From assembly GCF_000024065.1 (NCBI RefSeq), contig NC_013174.1, forward strand, positions 2,170,001 to 2,234,000: DNA of 64,000 nucleotides, given 5' to 3'. A program made the translations under genes and the position numbers. Shown piece by piece: positions 27,979-37,403 of the stretch. This stretch comes from Jonesia denitrificans DSM 20603 (lineage in GTDB: Bacteria > Actinomycetota > Actinomycetes > Actinomycetales > Cellulomonadaceae). The notes beneath the pieces are model-generated. The model was not told the origin of the DNA. It did no database searches and worked only from the letters and a program-made list of their open reading frames with translations. Each line of letters begins with the position of its first letter. Within the stretch, counting starts at the first letter, position 1.

Positions 27979-29400
27979 TTACCCTGAAACTGCCCGTTCA
28001 TCCCACAGCACTGGTGGGAGCGCTTGGCTCAACGCCGCACCCCAGACCACCGAATCTGCTGGATATCCGTCAATTCGGGCGACGGGGATTCTGAGGTGGA
28101 GAATCGCTCCTGGCGTGGCTGCTTGCCGCATGTGCCAGACGTGCAGCGCATCGATACTCACTTCTTGTGTGATCTCTTCCACCCACCGGCGTGTTCCCGC
28201 GATGTCTTGATCTGCGAGCGCGACAGCACACGTGTAGTCAGGATCGAAGGCTTCGAGGATTTTTTTGGCTCGGTACCAGTCGGTGGCGTCGTTGCCGATT
28301 CCTACTGCGACAACGACGGGGGTTTCGTCGACGCGTGCGTGGGCACGCAGGTCACGGGCTGATTTTGCGGTGAGTACGAGGGGGCCGAAGCGGACAACGG
28401 ATTCGTGGCGTCCTGCCGTTGCGATGTCTTTGTCGTCGAGGCCGAGGTCACGCGCAAGTTCTTGGGCGACGCGAATGCACTGGTGTGATGGGCCGACCAC
28501 GGCGATGATGGCGTCGTTGTCGTATGGGGGTGGTGGCGCGGTGGGCACTGTTTCCAACAGGGTGGACATGGTGAGAGTGGGGACGTTGATGGTTCCGTCG
28601 CGCTGGCGGGTGACCCCAGTGTGTCCGGCAAGGGTGAGGGCTGCTGACACGTGGGTGTCGGGAATACCGATGCGCAGGAATTCGTCGGCGGGCAGTGCTT
28701 GGGCGCGGGCGGTGACTGCGGGGCGCCCGTTGAGTGTGGTGGGTGCGGGCGGTGTCGTGGGCGATGCGGCGGGTGTGGGTGCACTGGTGGGCGGGGCGTA
28801 AGCGGCAGCCCATGCGCCGCGTTGAGCGGCGTGGTGATCGTGTGCCGATGCGGGTGGGATGATTGTGCCCTGGTCGGTGAGCCGTGGTGGTGCTGGTGCC
28901 GCGGAGGACACGGTGGGGGCGGAGTTGGCGGTCCCGGGTTGTGCTGGTGGTGTGCCGGGGTGGAATGGTGTGAATCGGGAGTCGTCGTCAAGGACGCGTC
29001 CGGCAGGTTCGGTGAGTCCCACTGCGTGGTGGAGTGATTCCATGACAGCCGAGAAGTGCGGGGATTCCACGCCACGTGTGGGGGGCTGGTTGGTTGACCC
29101 CGGCTGGTGGTTCACTGCCTGGGCGGGGCTGCCACTGGCGGGAGCGTTGCGGGTGAGGATGGGCGGGAGAATGGGGTCGTCATCTGAGGCTTGCGCAAGC
29201 CGTTGGGCTAGGGTGTTTCCCGCATCGTACGTTGTTCCTGGGGTGAAGGTCACCCGGAACACTTCGCGGGCGAAAAACCCGCCCACTCCTCCGGTTCGCA
29301 CCCGTTCCACGTTATTGACGTGCACATCTCCATATTCTGCGTATATCTCACGCATGAGGTCATCAAGTTGAGTGCCTTCACGCTGCAATGGCGTCGACAT
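27979..29400 (-). CDS. FlhF-position protein with a degenerate SRP-GTPase domain
   Basis: 473 residues between flhA and csrA, the usual place of flhF. The N terminus (LDDLMREIYAEYGDVHVNNV, then GGVGGFFAREVFRVT) resembles FlhF. The middle is a 130-residue Pro/Ala/Thr linker, and the last 170 residues resemble an NG-type GTPase fold (IIAVVGPSHQCIRVAQELAR, VVVAVGIGNDATDWY, VSIDALHVWH). The P-loop lysine motif G-x4-GKT is replaced by GPSHQC, and no DTAG-type motif is seen, so GTP binding is doubtful. It may position flagella as a GTPase-dead scaffold. Its start overlaps flhA by 23 bases. Confidence 0.65.
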   Translation of the reverse strand: MSTPLQREGTQLDDLMREIYAEYGDVHVNNVERVRTGGVGGFFAREVFRVTFTPGTTYDAGNTLAQRLAQASDDDPILPPILTRNAPASGSPAQAVNHQPGSTNQPPTRGVESPHFSAVMESLHHAVGLTEPAGRVLDDDSRFTPFHPGTPPAQPGTANSAPTVSSAAPAPPRLTDQGTIIPPASAHDHHAAQRGAWAAAYAPPTSAPTPAASPTTPPAPTTLNGRPAVTARAQALPADEFLRIGIPDTHVSAALTLAGHTGVTRQRDGTINVPTLTMSTLLETVPTAPPPPYDNDAIIAVVGPSHQCIRVAQELARDLGLDDKDIATAGRHESVVRFGPLVLTAKSARDLRAHARVDETPVVVAVGIGNDATDWYRAKKILEAFDPDYTCAVALADQDIAGTRRWVEEITQEVSIDALHVWHMRQAATPGAILHLRIPVARIDGYPADSVVWGAALSQALPPVLWDERAVSG

Positions 29401-31441
29401 CTCTGACCACCCCTACTGTTTCGATGCGGATTCCCGATCCTGTGACCTCAGGGTAGGACATCACGGCCGCTTCAGCATGCTGCAACGTCACCAGGTGGTA
29501 CAACGCGGGACGGATGGAGGGCGCGCAGACGAGGACCACTTGTGCGCCAGATGCTTCACCTTGGGTGCGTGCGGTGGTGTAGGACCGCAGAAATGCGTCA
29601 AGGCGGCGCTGTTCAAGGAGGATTTGTGATCCTTCATCTGAGGTGCGTAGTCCTTCAAGGAGTGCTTGTTCAAAGACCGGGTCGATGGTGATGACCCGCA
29701 AAATCCCATCACGCACGTAGCGTGCTGTGATGGACGGCGAAATTGCGAGGCGTGCAGTTTCGATGAGCACTTCAGGGTTTGTGGTGGCTTTTGCTTTGAG
29801 AGAGAGCGCCTCGTAAATGCGACCCAGGTCGCGGATGGGGACTTGCTCGGTCAGGAGTCCTTGCAGGACTCGTTGTATTTCACCCAGAGACATGGACCCG
29901 GGGGTGAGTTCTTCAACAACTGATGGGTTAATCGCTTTGACGCCTTCAGTAAGGAGGCGCACGTCTTCACGGGAAAGCAACCGCGATGCGTTTTGTGAAA
30001 TCAGGGCTGACATGTGCGTGATCAAGACAGACACCCGGTCGATCACGGTTGCGCCAGCCATTTCGGCAGCGAAGCGCATTTGTTCTGGCACCCATTTCCC
30101 GGTCAGACCAAAGACGGGTTCGACCACGGTGTCACCGGGAAGCGAGTCAAGTTCGTCACCTAACGCAAGGACTCTCCCCTGGGGAAGCTCACCGCGGGCA
30201 ACTTCCACCCCGGACACTTTCAACACATAGTGCGAGGGCGGTAGTTCGACGGAGTCACGGGTACGTACCGGGGGCACAACGATCCCCAGGTCGAATGCGA
30301 TTTTACGCCGCAGCCCGCGGATTCGGGCCAGGAGGTCGTCGTCACGTGAGGAGTTCACGAGGTCCACAAGGTCAGTTGCCAGCTGGATCTCTAAGGTAGG
30401 CACCCGCATGTCTTCAATGAGTTTTTCCGGGGTGTCTTGAGCTGGTCCGCCTTGCGACTGCGCCTGAATTTCTTCCAACAGTGCGGCTTCTTTGTCTTTG
30501 CGTTCTTTATTTTTCACTTGCTGTGCCGCGATAAGCAGGAGTGCCCCAATGACGAAGAAAGGGAGCTTAGGCATGCCCGGTAGAATACCCAACGCAATGG
30601 CAGCGATCCCGGTAATCATCAAAGCAGGACGGGATTGTGATAACTGCCCTGATGTTGCTGAGGACAAGTCACCTTCTGCCGTGGAGCGGGTGACGATAAT
30701 ACCGGTGGATACCGACATCAGTAGCGCAGGAATTTGGGTGACAAGACCATCACCAATGGTCAGTAGTGAGTAGGTCTCGACTGCTTCTCCGGCAGACAAG
30801 CCACGTTGAGCTATTCCGATGATGATCCCACCGATGAGGTTGATCAGCGTGATCACAATCCCGGCGATCGCGTCACCTTTCACAAACTTTGAAGCACCAT
30901 CCATTGCCCCGTAAAAATCAGCTTCAGCAGCGATTTCTTTCCGTCGGACCCGGGCTTGTTCGTCAGTAATGAGCCCCGCGTTCAAGTCCGCGTCAATGGC
31001 CATCTGCTTACCGGGCATTGCGTCCAAGGTGAAGCGGGCAGCAACCTCCGAGACACGCCCTGACCCGTTGGTAATCACCACAAACTGGATGACGACAAGG
31101 ATTAAGAAAATCACTAACCCGATGACCAGTGAGGACCCCACGACAAAGTGCCCAAAAGCATCGATGACTTCCCCGGCATACCCATCACGCAGCACCAGTC
31201 GAGTGGACGCAACATTGAGCCCCAACCGGAACAGGGTTGCGATGAGCAGCAGCGACGGAAACACCGAAAAATCGAGGGGTTTCTTCACGTACATGGCGGT
31301 CAGCAAAATGACCAACCCCACCGTAATGTTCGTGACAATGAGGAAGTCAAGCAGTGGTGCCGGAATGGGCACAACCAACAACATGATGATGCCCACCACC
31401 CCGAGGGGAACTGCGAACTTCGCGAAATCACGGCTCTTCAT
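29378..31441 (-). CDS. flhA: Flagellar export gate protein FlhA
   Basis: 687 residues from ATG 31441, chosen because AGGAG lies 8 bases upstream. It has eight membrane segments in the first 320 residues, the FHIPEP-type loop region (FVKGDAIAGIVITLINLIGG, YSLLTIGDGLVTQIPALLMS) and a large cytoplasmic domain to the C terminus (VPIRDLGRIYEAL). FlhA is the ring that receives substrate-chaperone complexes and couples proton flow to export. It starts 14 bases before the flhB stop. Confidence 0.95.
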   Translation of the reverse strand: MKSRDFAKFAVPLGVVGIIMLLVVPIPAPLLDFLIVTNITVGLVILLTAMYVKKPLDFSVFPSLLLIATLFRLGLNVASTRLVLRDGYAGEVIDAFGHFVVGSSLVIGLVIFLILVVIQFVVITNGSGRVSEVAARFTLDAMPGKQMAIDADLNAGLITDEQARVRRKEIAAEADFYGAMDGASKFVKGDAIAGIVITLINLIGGIIIGIAQRGLSAGEAVETYSLLTIGDGLVTQIPALLMSVSTGIIVTRSTAEGDLSSATSGQLSQSRPALMITGIAAIALGILPGMPKLPFFVIGALLLIAAQQVKNKERKDKEAALLEEIQAQSQGGPAQDTPEKLIEDMRVPTLEIQLATDLVDLVNSSRDDDLLARIRGLRRKIAFDLGIVVPPVRTRDSVELPPSHYVLKVSGVEVARGELPQGRVLALGDELDSLPGDTVVEPVFGLTGKWVPEQMRFAAEMAGATVIDRVSVLITHMSALISQNASRLLSREDVRLLTEGVKAINPSVVEELTPGSMSLGEIQRVLQGLLTEQVPIRDLGRIYEALSLKAKATTNPEVLIETARLAISPSITARYVRDGILRVITIDPVFEQALLEGLRTSDEGSQILLEQRRLDAFLRSYTTARTQGEASGAQVVLVCAPSIRPALYHLVTLQHAEAAVMSYPEVTGSGIRIETVGVVRDVDAIAA

Positions 31442-32570
31442 CGGTGTCACTCCTAGGGTCATACATGTCGAGGGGGACGTCTGTGGGGGCGGGCATCGTT
31501 TTCACCGTGGCCATGGCCGCACCCCGCTGGCGCAGCAACATGACGAACGCGAGGACTTGAGCGACCGCAGTAAAAAGTGCAGGGGGGATCGGGTGGCCAA
31601 TCTCGCAGTGTGCGTTCAGCGCACGCGCGAGGGGGATGTCACGCACTAGAGGAACGTCGTGGGCTTCTGCTTCCTCACGGATCCGTTGAGCAACCAGGTT
31701 CTTACCCTTCGCGACCAGTTTGGGTGCGCCCTCCCCCGCCACGTAGGTTAACGCCACTGCCACGTGCGTCGGGTTGACCACCACCACATCGGCGTCCGCA
31801 ACTGAAGCGATCATGCGGTTGCGGGACATCGCTAGCTGGCGTGACCGGATCGCACCTTTCAACAGGGGGTCGCCTTCAGTGTTTTTGTTCTCGTCTTTGA
31901 TTTCTTTTTTTGTCATTTTGGTTTTCTTGCGGTTACGTTTCATGACCACAACAACGTCGAGAATCGCTAACGCAATACCAGCAGCAACTGCTGTCCACAT
32001 CAGTTGCATAAACTTCTCCGACGCATACCCCAAAACGGCACGCATCGTCAGAGCACCAGATTGTTGAATGACCGGGATCATCCCCTGGATGAGCAGGTAC
32101 AACACCGCACCGATCACCACTGTTTTCAGGAGAGCTTTCACACCTTGCCACAGTGCCTGCATCCCAAACTTTTGCTTCATCCCCTTGATAAGGTTGAACT
32201 GTTTGAACGTTGGTTTCAGTTTTTTCGTCGCAATGTAATAGCCACCGACACCGTTTGCCAAAATTGCCGCAATAAACACCACGGCAAGCAGTGGCGCTAA
32301 CGCCGGAAGAATACCAGCAAGCGCATCGCCTAACATGGGAACGACCAGCAACGGGTCCGGTGTTGACGCAATCGTAGAAATATTCATCAGCACGTCTTCG
32401 ATGTGCTTTTCCACATTGCCAAAAACAAATGGCAACACTGCGGTTCCTGCCCCGATACCCGCCCAGGCAGACAAGTCTTGGGACTTTTGCAAACTGCCAT
32501 CCTTGCGGACGTCCTTCATCCGCTTCGGGGTGGCTTCCTCAGTCCGTTCCTGGGACTGGTCATCGCTCAC
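31428..32570 (-). CDS. flhB: Flagellar export switch protein FlhB
   Basis: 380 residues from GTG 32570, supported by GGGAGGTGAT just upstream; the ATG five codons earlier lacks this. The N terminus SDDQSQERTEEATPKRMKD is typical. Four membrane segments are followed by a cytoplasmic domain with the self-cleavage site NPTH (VVVNPTHVAVAL), whose cleavage switches export from rod/hook to filament proteins. The start overlaps fliR (GTGA). Confidence 0.95.
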   Translation of the reverse strand: MSDDQSQERTEEATPKRMKDVRKDGSLQKSQDLSAWAGIGAGTAVLPFVFGNVEKHIEDVLMNISTIASTPDPLLVVPMLGDALAGILPALAPLLAVVFIAAILANGVGGYYIATKKLKPTFKQFNLIKGMKQKFGMQALWQGVKALLKTVVIGAVLYLLIQGMIPVIQQSGALTMRAVLGYASEKFMQLMWTAVAAGIALAILDVVVVMKRNRKKTKMTKKEIKDENKNTEGDPLLKGAIRSRQLAMSRNRMIASVADADVVVVNPTHVAVALTYVAGEGAPKLVAKGKNLVAQRIREEAEAHDVPLVRDIPLARALNAHCEIGHPIPPALFTAVAQVLAFVMLLRQRGAAMATVKTMPAPTDVPLDMYDPRSDTDEEP

Positions 32571-33328
32571 CGGATCACCTCCCATAAGCGTTCAATGGAC
32601 GTGTTCGTTAACGCCTCAATGATGCGTGGGAAGGTCAAATACACCACCGACACAAGCGTAATCGTGAGGAATATTTTCAGTGGGAACGACAACACAAACA
32701 CGTTCAATGCTGGCGCAACCCGGGAGAGCAACCCCATCCCCACATCAGCAAGTACCAACACGACAATGAGCGGACCCGCAATCTGGATGGCCGCCAAAAA
32801 CAGATCCGTCAACCCGGTGGCAACGCTTTGGCCCATTCGGTCCATGTTGATTCCCCCAGCTAAGGGAGCAAACTCAAAGGACCGGATAAACCCACCCACA
32901 ATGAGGTGATGCCCGTTGGAGGCAAAGAGCAACGCAAGAGCCGTCATTTGGAAAAGCCGGTACATTTGTGCGCCGTTGACCTGGTTCAACGGGTCAAACC
33001 CCTGAGCCATGGCAAACCCACCGGTCATGTCAATCATTCCACCAGCCGATTCCACAGCAGCAAACACCAGGTACACAATGAAGCCCAAACTTGCACCAAT
33101 AACCACTTGTAGCCCCAGCGCAAGCATGTAAGTGCCAAAATTCTGCGCCGGAACCGCAGGGGTGATCGTGGGCGCAACAGCAAGGGCCATACCCAACGCG
33201 AGCATCATTTTCACGGTTGCCGGAAAAGACCGTGCAGAAAAAGGTGGGGCAATGACAAAAAACGCGATGAACCGAACCGACACGAGCATGACGGTTTCGA
33301 TCGTGGCAGCTGACAAAGTAAGTGTCAT
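32567..33328 (-). CDS. fliR: Flagellar export gate protein FliR
   Basis: 253 residues, six membrane segments. FliR landmarks include VRFIAFFVIAPPFSARSFPA near the start and GFVIYLVFAAVESAGGMIDM-like Gly/Met helices in the middle, where it forms the core with FliP and FliQ. It lies one base after fliQ and overlaps flhB. Confidence 0.94.
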   Translation of the reverse strand: MTLTLSAATIETVMLVSVRFIAFFVIAPPFSARSFPATVKMMLALGMALAVAPTITPAVPAQNFGTYMLALGLQVVIGASLGFIVYLVFAAVESAGGMIDMTGGFAMAQGFDPLNQVNGAQMYRLFQMTALALLFASNGHHLIVGGFIRSFEFAPLAGGINMDRMGQSVATGLTDLFLAAIQIAGPLIVVLVLADVGMGLLSRVAPALNVFVLSFPLKIFLTITLVSVVYLTFPRIIEALTNTSIERLWEVIR

Positions 33329-33329
33329 A

Positions 33330-33602
33330 TCAGCCTGCCAGCAGAGTCGGTATCCGGTTGAACATTTCGTTGGTAAAGGCGACGGTTTCCTCGATCATCC
33401 AGTGCCCAGAAATGTAAATCACAATGGCCACACCCAACGCCTTGGGTACAAAGGACAAGGTCACTTCTTGAACTTGTGTGATCGATTGCAAGAGAGAGAT
33501 CGCAAATCCTACTGCCAGCGCAGTAATCAAAATAGGGGCGCACAGCTTCGCAGTGAGCCACAACGCTTGAAGCCCAATGTCTAAGACTGCGGTGGTATCC
33601 AT
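33330..33602 (-). CDS. fliQ: Flagellar export gate protein FliQ
   Basis: 90 residues with two long membrane helices (about 16-38 and 50-70) and the family segment SLLQSITQVQEVTLSFVPK between them. Four copies pack around the FliP-FliR pore. It sits between fliP and fliR with gaps of 9 and 1 bases. Confidence 0.94.
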   Translation of the reverse strand: MDTTAVLDIGLQALWLTAKLCAPILITALAVGFAISLLQSITQVQEVTLSFVPKALGVAIVIYISGHWMIEETVAFTNEMFNRIPTLLAG

Positions 33603-33611
33603 CGTGCCCCC

Positions 33612-34442
33612 TTACCGGTAACTGCCTATGAGCGCGGTCACGATCAGCGACCAGCCATCGACAAGGACAAACAGTAGGAGCTTGAACGGCAACGAAATGA
33701 TGATCGGTGGGAGCATCATCATTCCCAGAGACATCAGTGATGCGGAGATCACCAGGTCAATCACAAGAAAGGGCAGGAAGATGACAAACCCAATGATGAA
33801 TGCGGCACGCAACTCAGACAGAAGGAACGCGGGAATGAGCGTCATCAGCGGAACAGACTGGGGGTCGGCGGGGTTTTCCGCCTCGGCAGCCCTCGTGATT
33901 AACGCAATATCAGATTCTCGCGTGTGCGCGAGCATGAAATCTCGCAGTGGTCCTGACCCTTGGTCCAGTGCACCAGCAAAGTCAAGGTCACCGGCGAGGA
34001 ATGGTTGCACCGCAATGTCATTGATCGAGGTCAGGACCGGCCCCATGATGAAAATCGAGAGGAACAACGCGATTCCGGCGAGTACTTGGTTGGGCGGTAC
34101 GGACTGGAGGCCCAGCGCGTTGCGGGTAATGGACAGCACAACAAGGATCTTCGTGAAACTTGTCATGAGCAGCAGCAGCGAAGGCGCCACTGACAGCAAC
34201 GTGATACCCAGGAGCACAACAATAGAGGAGGTAGGACCATCGCCGCCTCCACCAATGTCAATGGAAATACCGTCATCAACTGGCGCAGCTGGGTCAGCCG
34301 GATCGACAAGGTCCGCGTGCGCGCCGGTGGCAGTCAAGACAAGGTGTGTGAGGGCGAGCGCAAGAACAACTGCGGTGAGCAGAAGCGCGCGGCCGATCCA
34401 CCGACGTGCGGGGGAAACCGCAGTGTCGTGTGTGTGCTGCAT
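33612..34442 (-). CDS. fliP: Flagellar export gate protein FliP
   Basis: 276 residues from ATG 34442, 6 bases after the fliO stop; a longer frame overlapping fliO is rejected. An N-terminal signal-like helix (GRALLLTAVVLALALTHLVL) precedes an acidic segment, then the FliP core: LLLLMTSFTKILVVLSITRN, LQSVPPNQVLAGIALFLSIF and LMTLIPAFLLSELRAAFIIG. It forms the export channel. Confidence 0.94.
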   Translation of the reverse strand: MQHTHDTAVSPARRWIGRALLLTAVVLALALTHLVLTATGAHADLVDPADPAAPVDDGISIDIGGGGDGPTSSIVVLLGITLLSVAPSLLLLMTSFTKILVVLSITRNALGLQSVPPNQVLAGIALFLSIFIMGPVLTSINDIAVQPFLAGDLDFAGALDQGSGPLRDFMLAHTRESDIALITRAAEAENPADPQSVPLMTLIPAFLLSELRAAFIIGFVIFLPFLVIDLVISASLMSLGMMMLPPIIISLPFKLLLFVLVDGWSLIVTALIGSYR

Positions 34443-34447
34443 GGATG

Positions 34448-35071
34448 TTACCGCCGAGGTGGTGTGAGCTGTGTGTGGGTTGCGGGACGACCAACACGAG
34501 CTGCCTTCATGGCGGCTTTGGCTTGACGCCAAGTATTGGGAGACAGGATAGATCCATCTATCCGTGATCGGGTGGGGTTGGTGTTCTTCACGAGTTGGTC
34601 GTGAAGTTCACGGTCAAAGTCGTCAGTCATGGTGACGTCTGGTGCAGCCTGCTCTGGTTGAGGCGTGACAGCAGAGTCTGTGGCGACTTCTTCAGAGGCT
34701 GTTGGGGCAGTGTCGTCTGCAGGGTGCGCACTGGTATGAAGGACTGTGGCGCCGCTGTCCGCAACGGACAGCACCAGGCGTTGCCCGTCGATGTCAACCA
34801 CGACGAGTTGGACCTTGTTGGACAGCATGTGGCGTCCTGCAACCTGGATGGGTGACGGGCTGGCGGGCTTCCCTGGGGTGAACAATGTCCGTGCCCAACG
34901 GCGTGGAGACAGTAAGGAAGCACCTGCCGATGCGGCGCCTGGTGCGGGGGTGCCGCGCCGTATTCCTGGGTTGCGTTCGGCGTCTGCGAAGCGGCGGGAC
35001 AACCACATAATGAGTCCCACAACGACAACGAGTGATGCGATGGCGCGAAGCACAACCTGGAGGGTGTCCAT
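34448..35071 (-). CDS. fliO: FliO, assembly factor of the export gate
   Basis: 207 residues. One membrane segment (residues 8-24), then a FliO-like core with QVAGRHMLSNKVQLVVVDID and GQRLVLSVADSGATVLH (about residues 75-112). An acidic, Thr/Pro-rich tail makes it longer than usual. FliO helps FliP assemble. Its ATG overlaps the fliN stop. Confidence 0.85.
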   Translation of the reverse strand: MDTLQVVLRAIASLVVVVGLIMWLSRRFADAERNPGIRRGTPAPGAASAGASLLSPRRWARTLFTPGKPASPSPIQVAGRHMLSNKVQLVVVDIDGQRLVLSVADSGATVLHTSAHPADDTAPTASEEVATDSAVTPQPEQAAPDVTMTDDFDRELHDQLVKNTNPTRSRIDGSILSPNTWRQAKAAMKAARVGRPATHTQLTPPRR

Positions 35072-35850
35072 CAGGAGAAGACCTCTGTGGTGTCGATGAT
35101 TTCTGTAACGCGTAGGCCGTAGTCTTCGTCGACGACAACAACTTCACCACGGGCAACGAGGTGACCATTGACGAGGAGGTCTGCGGGTGCACCCGCGACT
35201 CGGTCAAGTTCAACAATGGAACCGGGGGTCAGGTCAAGCACTTGCCGTACGGGGAGTTTTGCTCGCCCAATTTCAACGGTCAGAGTCATTTCGACGTCGT
35301 ACAGGAGCCGAAGTTTGTCATCCCCTGTCCCACTTCCCATCATGGGTGGGGTGAAGGGGCGGATCTCAGGTTCGGTGGGGCTGGGTGCGCTTGGCTCTGC
35401 TTGTGCTGTGCGGGCGGAGGCTGCCGGAGATGGTTTCTCCACGGGTACATCCTCACGGTTATGGAAGGTGATCCACCCAACTGTGCTGTCCCCTGACTTG
35501 AGGGTGAAAGACACCGGGGCAATACCTTCAGTCAATGATGGCGCCTCGTCAAGGTCATTGATGATTCCTTGACCAAAATGCTGGGCGGCTGCCTCAAGAG
35601 CGGGACGCACAGCGGCACGAGTATTGATCTGTTCAGAGCTGTCACTCAACGCGTCGATGATGCCTTGGCCGAGGTAGAGGCCAAATGCGTAGTGTGTTGA
35701 CCCGACTAGCTGGTAACCGTAAGTCACCATGCCTTCGGTCGCATCGGCAGCCGGTGGGACCGGGCTGAGAGCTGCGTGAAGTGGGGTTGCGTGTGGGATC
35801 AGTTCAACGAGGGCGTTGGCGCTGTCTTGGAATGTTTGCAGGGTGACCAT
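35071..35850 (-). CDS. fliN: Flagellar switch protein FliN (FliY-like, with extra N-terminal domain)
   Basis: 259 residues. The C-terminal 85 residues are the FliN/SpoA domain (LYDVEMTLTVEIGRAKLPVR, QVLDLTPGSIVELDRVAGAP, DLLVNGHLVARGEVVVVDED). The first 130 residues resemble a CheC-like module as in FliY, but without an obvious E-x2-N phosphatase pair. FliN multimers form the lower C-ring that receives CheY-P. The gene overlaps fliM and fliO by one to four bases. Confidence 0.9.
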   Translation of the reverse strand: MVTLQTFQDSANALVELIPHATPLHAALSPVPPAADATEGMVTYGYQLVGSTHYAFGLYLGQGIIDALSDSSEQINTRAAVRPALEAAAQHFGQGIINDLDEAPSLTEGIAPVSFTLKSGDSTVGWITFHNREDVPVEKPSPAASARTAQAEPSAPSPTEPEIRPFTPPMMGSGTGDDKLRLLYDVEMTLTVEIGRAKLPVRQVLDLTPGSIVELDRVAGAPADLLVNGHLVARGEVVVVDEDYGLRVTEIIDTTEVFS

Positions 35851-36776
35851 CAGGACTCTCGGTGGGTGTCGGTGACCTTCACGGCCAGTTGTTTACCGTT
35901 ATTACCAGGGACGCCGTGACCGATCGTGCGGCCTTCGACGACAATTCGGAGGGGCTTTGACGCGGCATGCCGCAGTTCGATGACGTCGCCCACAGCCATG
36001 TCGATAATGTCGCGCGGGCGCACGGTGATGGAGTTGAACCGCACCCCCACATCGACGGGGACATCGTTCATGGACAGTCGTAACCGTTCGAAGGACACAC
36101 GCTGCTCTTCGCGTTGCGCGGCACTGGGGTCAGCTTCACCTTCGCCAACTTTCAGCGGGTTGAGCAGGGCATCGGCTGCGAACATCATGGTTGCAGCGCT
36201 CACTCGGTCACCGACGGTCAGGGAGTAGTTCGCCACAAGGACCGCTTCGGAAGCCGGGACCGCCTGAACAAATTGCGGGTTGTACTGCAGACCGCGGATT
36301 TTCGGGTTCATCGGGGTGATCGAGGAGAACGCATACCTCATGTCCGCAAGAGATGAATCAAGCAGCGACCGGAACAGCGCAGTCTCAATCTCAGTGAGTT
36401 CGCGAGGGTTTTCTTGCCGTTCGAGCCCCGGCCCACCAAGGAGATAGTCGAGCCACAGCATGGTGGTGTTACTAGGAATCTGTAACAGCGCTGTGGAGCG
36501 AGTTTCGTCTGCGGTAAACAGCACGAGTGTCGTGTGTGGATCGAGGGTCGCGATGTACTCGTCATAGGTGACCATTTCGAGTTTGTCTAACTCAATGGAC
36601 GCCATGACCCGCAACCGTGACGTCAATTGGGTTGCCCATTGCCGGGCAAATGTTTCGCACGCCATCTCAACGATCCTCGCGTGTTCACGCGCGATCGTCA
36701 TGGGCCGCCGGAAGTCATACCGTTCCGGGGGCCCTTTTCGGTGGCGTCGTGCCGTCGAGGTGTCAGATGCTGTCAC
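35850..36776 (-). CDS. fliM: Flagellar switch protein FliM, without the N-terminal CheY-binding motif
   Basis: 308 residues from GTG 36776. The middle domain (YDFRRPMTIAREHARIVEMA, GLERQENPRELTEIETALFR) and the C-terminal SpoA domain (SITVRPRDIIDMAVGDVIEL) are complete. The usual start, LSQxEIDALL, which captures CheY-phosphate, is absent; instead there is a short Thr/Arg-rich leader. Upstream the same frame meets a TAG eight codons before the GTG, preceded by AEISATQMLNAAP, so no longer form is available without reading through a stop. CheY-P may therefore bind FliN. The gene follows fliL after 111 bases. Confidence 0.92.
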   Translation of the reverse strand: MTASDTSTARRHRKGPPERYDFRRPMTIAREHARIVEMACETFARQWATQLTSRLRVMASIELDKLEMVTYDEYIATLDPHTTLVLFTADETRSTALLQIPSNTTMLWLDYLLGGPGLERQENPRELTEIETALFRSLLDSSLADMRYAFSSITPMNPKIRGLQYNPQFVQAVPASEAVLVANYSLTVGDRVSAATMMFAADALLNPLKVGEGEADPSAAQREEQRVSFERLRLSMNDVPVDVGVRFNSITVRPRDIIDMAVGDVIELRHAASKPLRIVVEGRTIGHGVPGNNGKQLAVKVTDTHRES

Positions 36777-36887
36777 GACTTGCCTGATCGGCCGCTACGG
36801 TGCGGCGTTTAGCATTTGGGTAGCACTGATTTCCGCGCTACCTGCGTTCAGCAGTCAGCGTGCCTGAGTTGACCAGCAATTCTTCAC

Positions 36888-37403
36888 TTATTGAGCGACA
36901 TAGTCAGTGAGATAGACATCCATAACTTCACCCTCATACAGTTCATCAAGATGGCCGGCGTATTGCACGCGCAGTGCTTCACGGGTGACTGGGTCCATGA
37001 TGTCTGAGAACGACTGACCGGAGTACACCTCGATCGCTGCGTTGCGTGCTTTCGCTGGGTCGAAGTGGTCCACATCAGCGCCTTCAATGAATTGCAGCCC
37101 AAACCCCACCCGCAGGTAGCGTCCTTCGGCAAGGTTGATGTTCATCGATTCGATGGTGTAGACCTCCCCCGCGATCGGCCCTTCTGGTTCTGCGTCGTCC
37201 TCACCGCTTGGGGCCAGAACAAAAAACCATGCGGCTGCCCCGACGGCCCCGGCAACAACCAGGGCGATGAGGGTGATCATCAGGCCCTTTTTTGGGCTTG
37301 GTGAATCCGCGGGAGCCGCCTCAGTTTTTTTCGCGGCAGCTGTAGGACGTGGGGCGCTTACTTGGGGGCGCCCACCAGCAACAACGCGTTGTTCAATCGG
37401 CAT
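36888..37403 (-). CDS. fliL: FliL, stator-associated membrane protein
   Basis: 171 residues: an Ala/Pro-rich cytoplasmic tail, one membrane helix (GLMITLIALVVAGAVGAAAW) and an extracellular FliL domain (INLAEGRYLRVGFGLQFIEG, VTREALRVQYAGHLDELYEG). FliL rings brace MotAB stators at high load. It overlaps motB by 11 bases. Confidence 0.9.
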   Translation of the reverse strand: MPIEQRVVAGGRPQVSAPRPTAAAKKTEAAPADSPSPKKGLMITLIALVVAGAVGAAAWFFVLAPSGEDDAEPEGPIAGEVYTIESMNINLAEGRYLRVGFGLQFIEGADVDHFDPAKARNAAIEVYSGQSFSDIMDPVTREALRVQYAGHLDELYEGEVMDVYLTDYVAQ

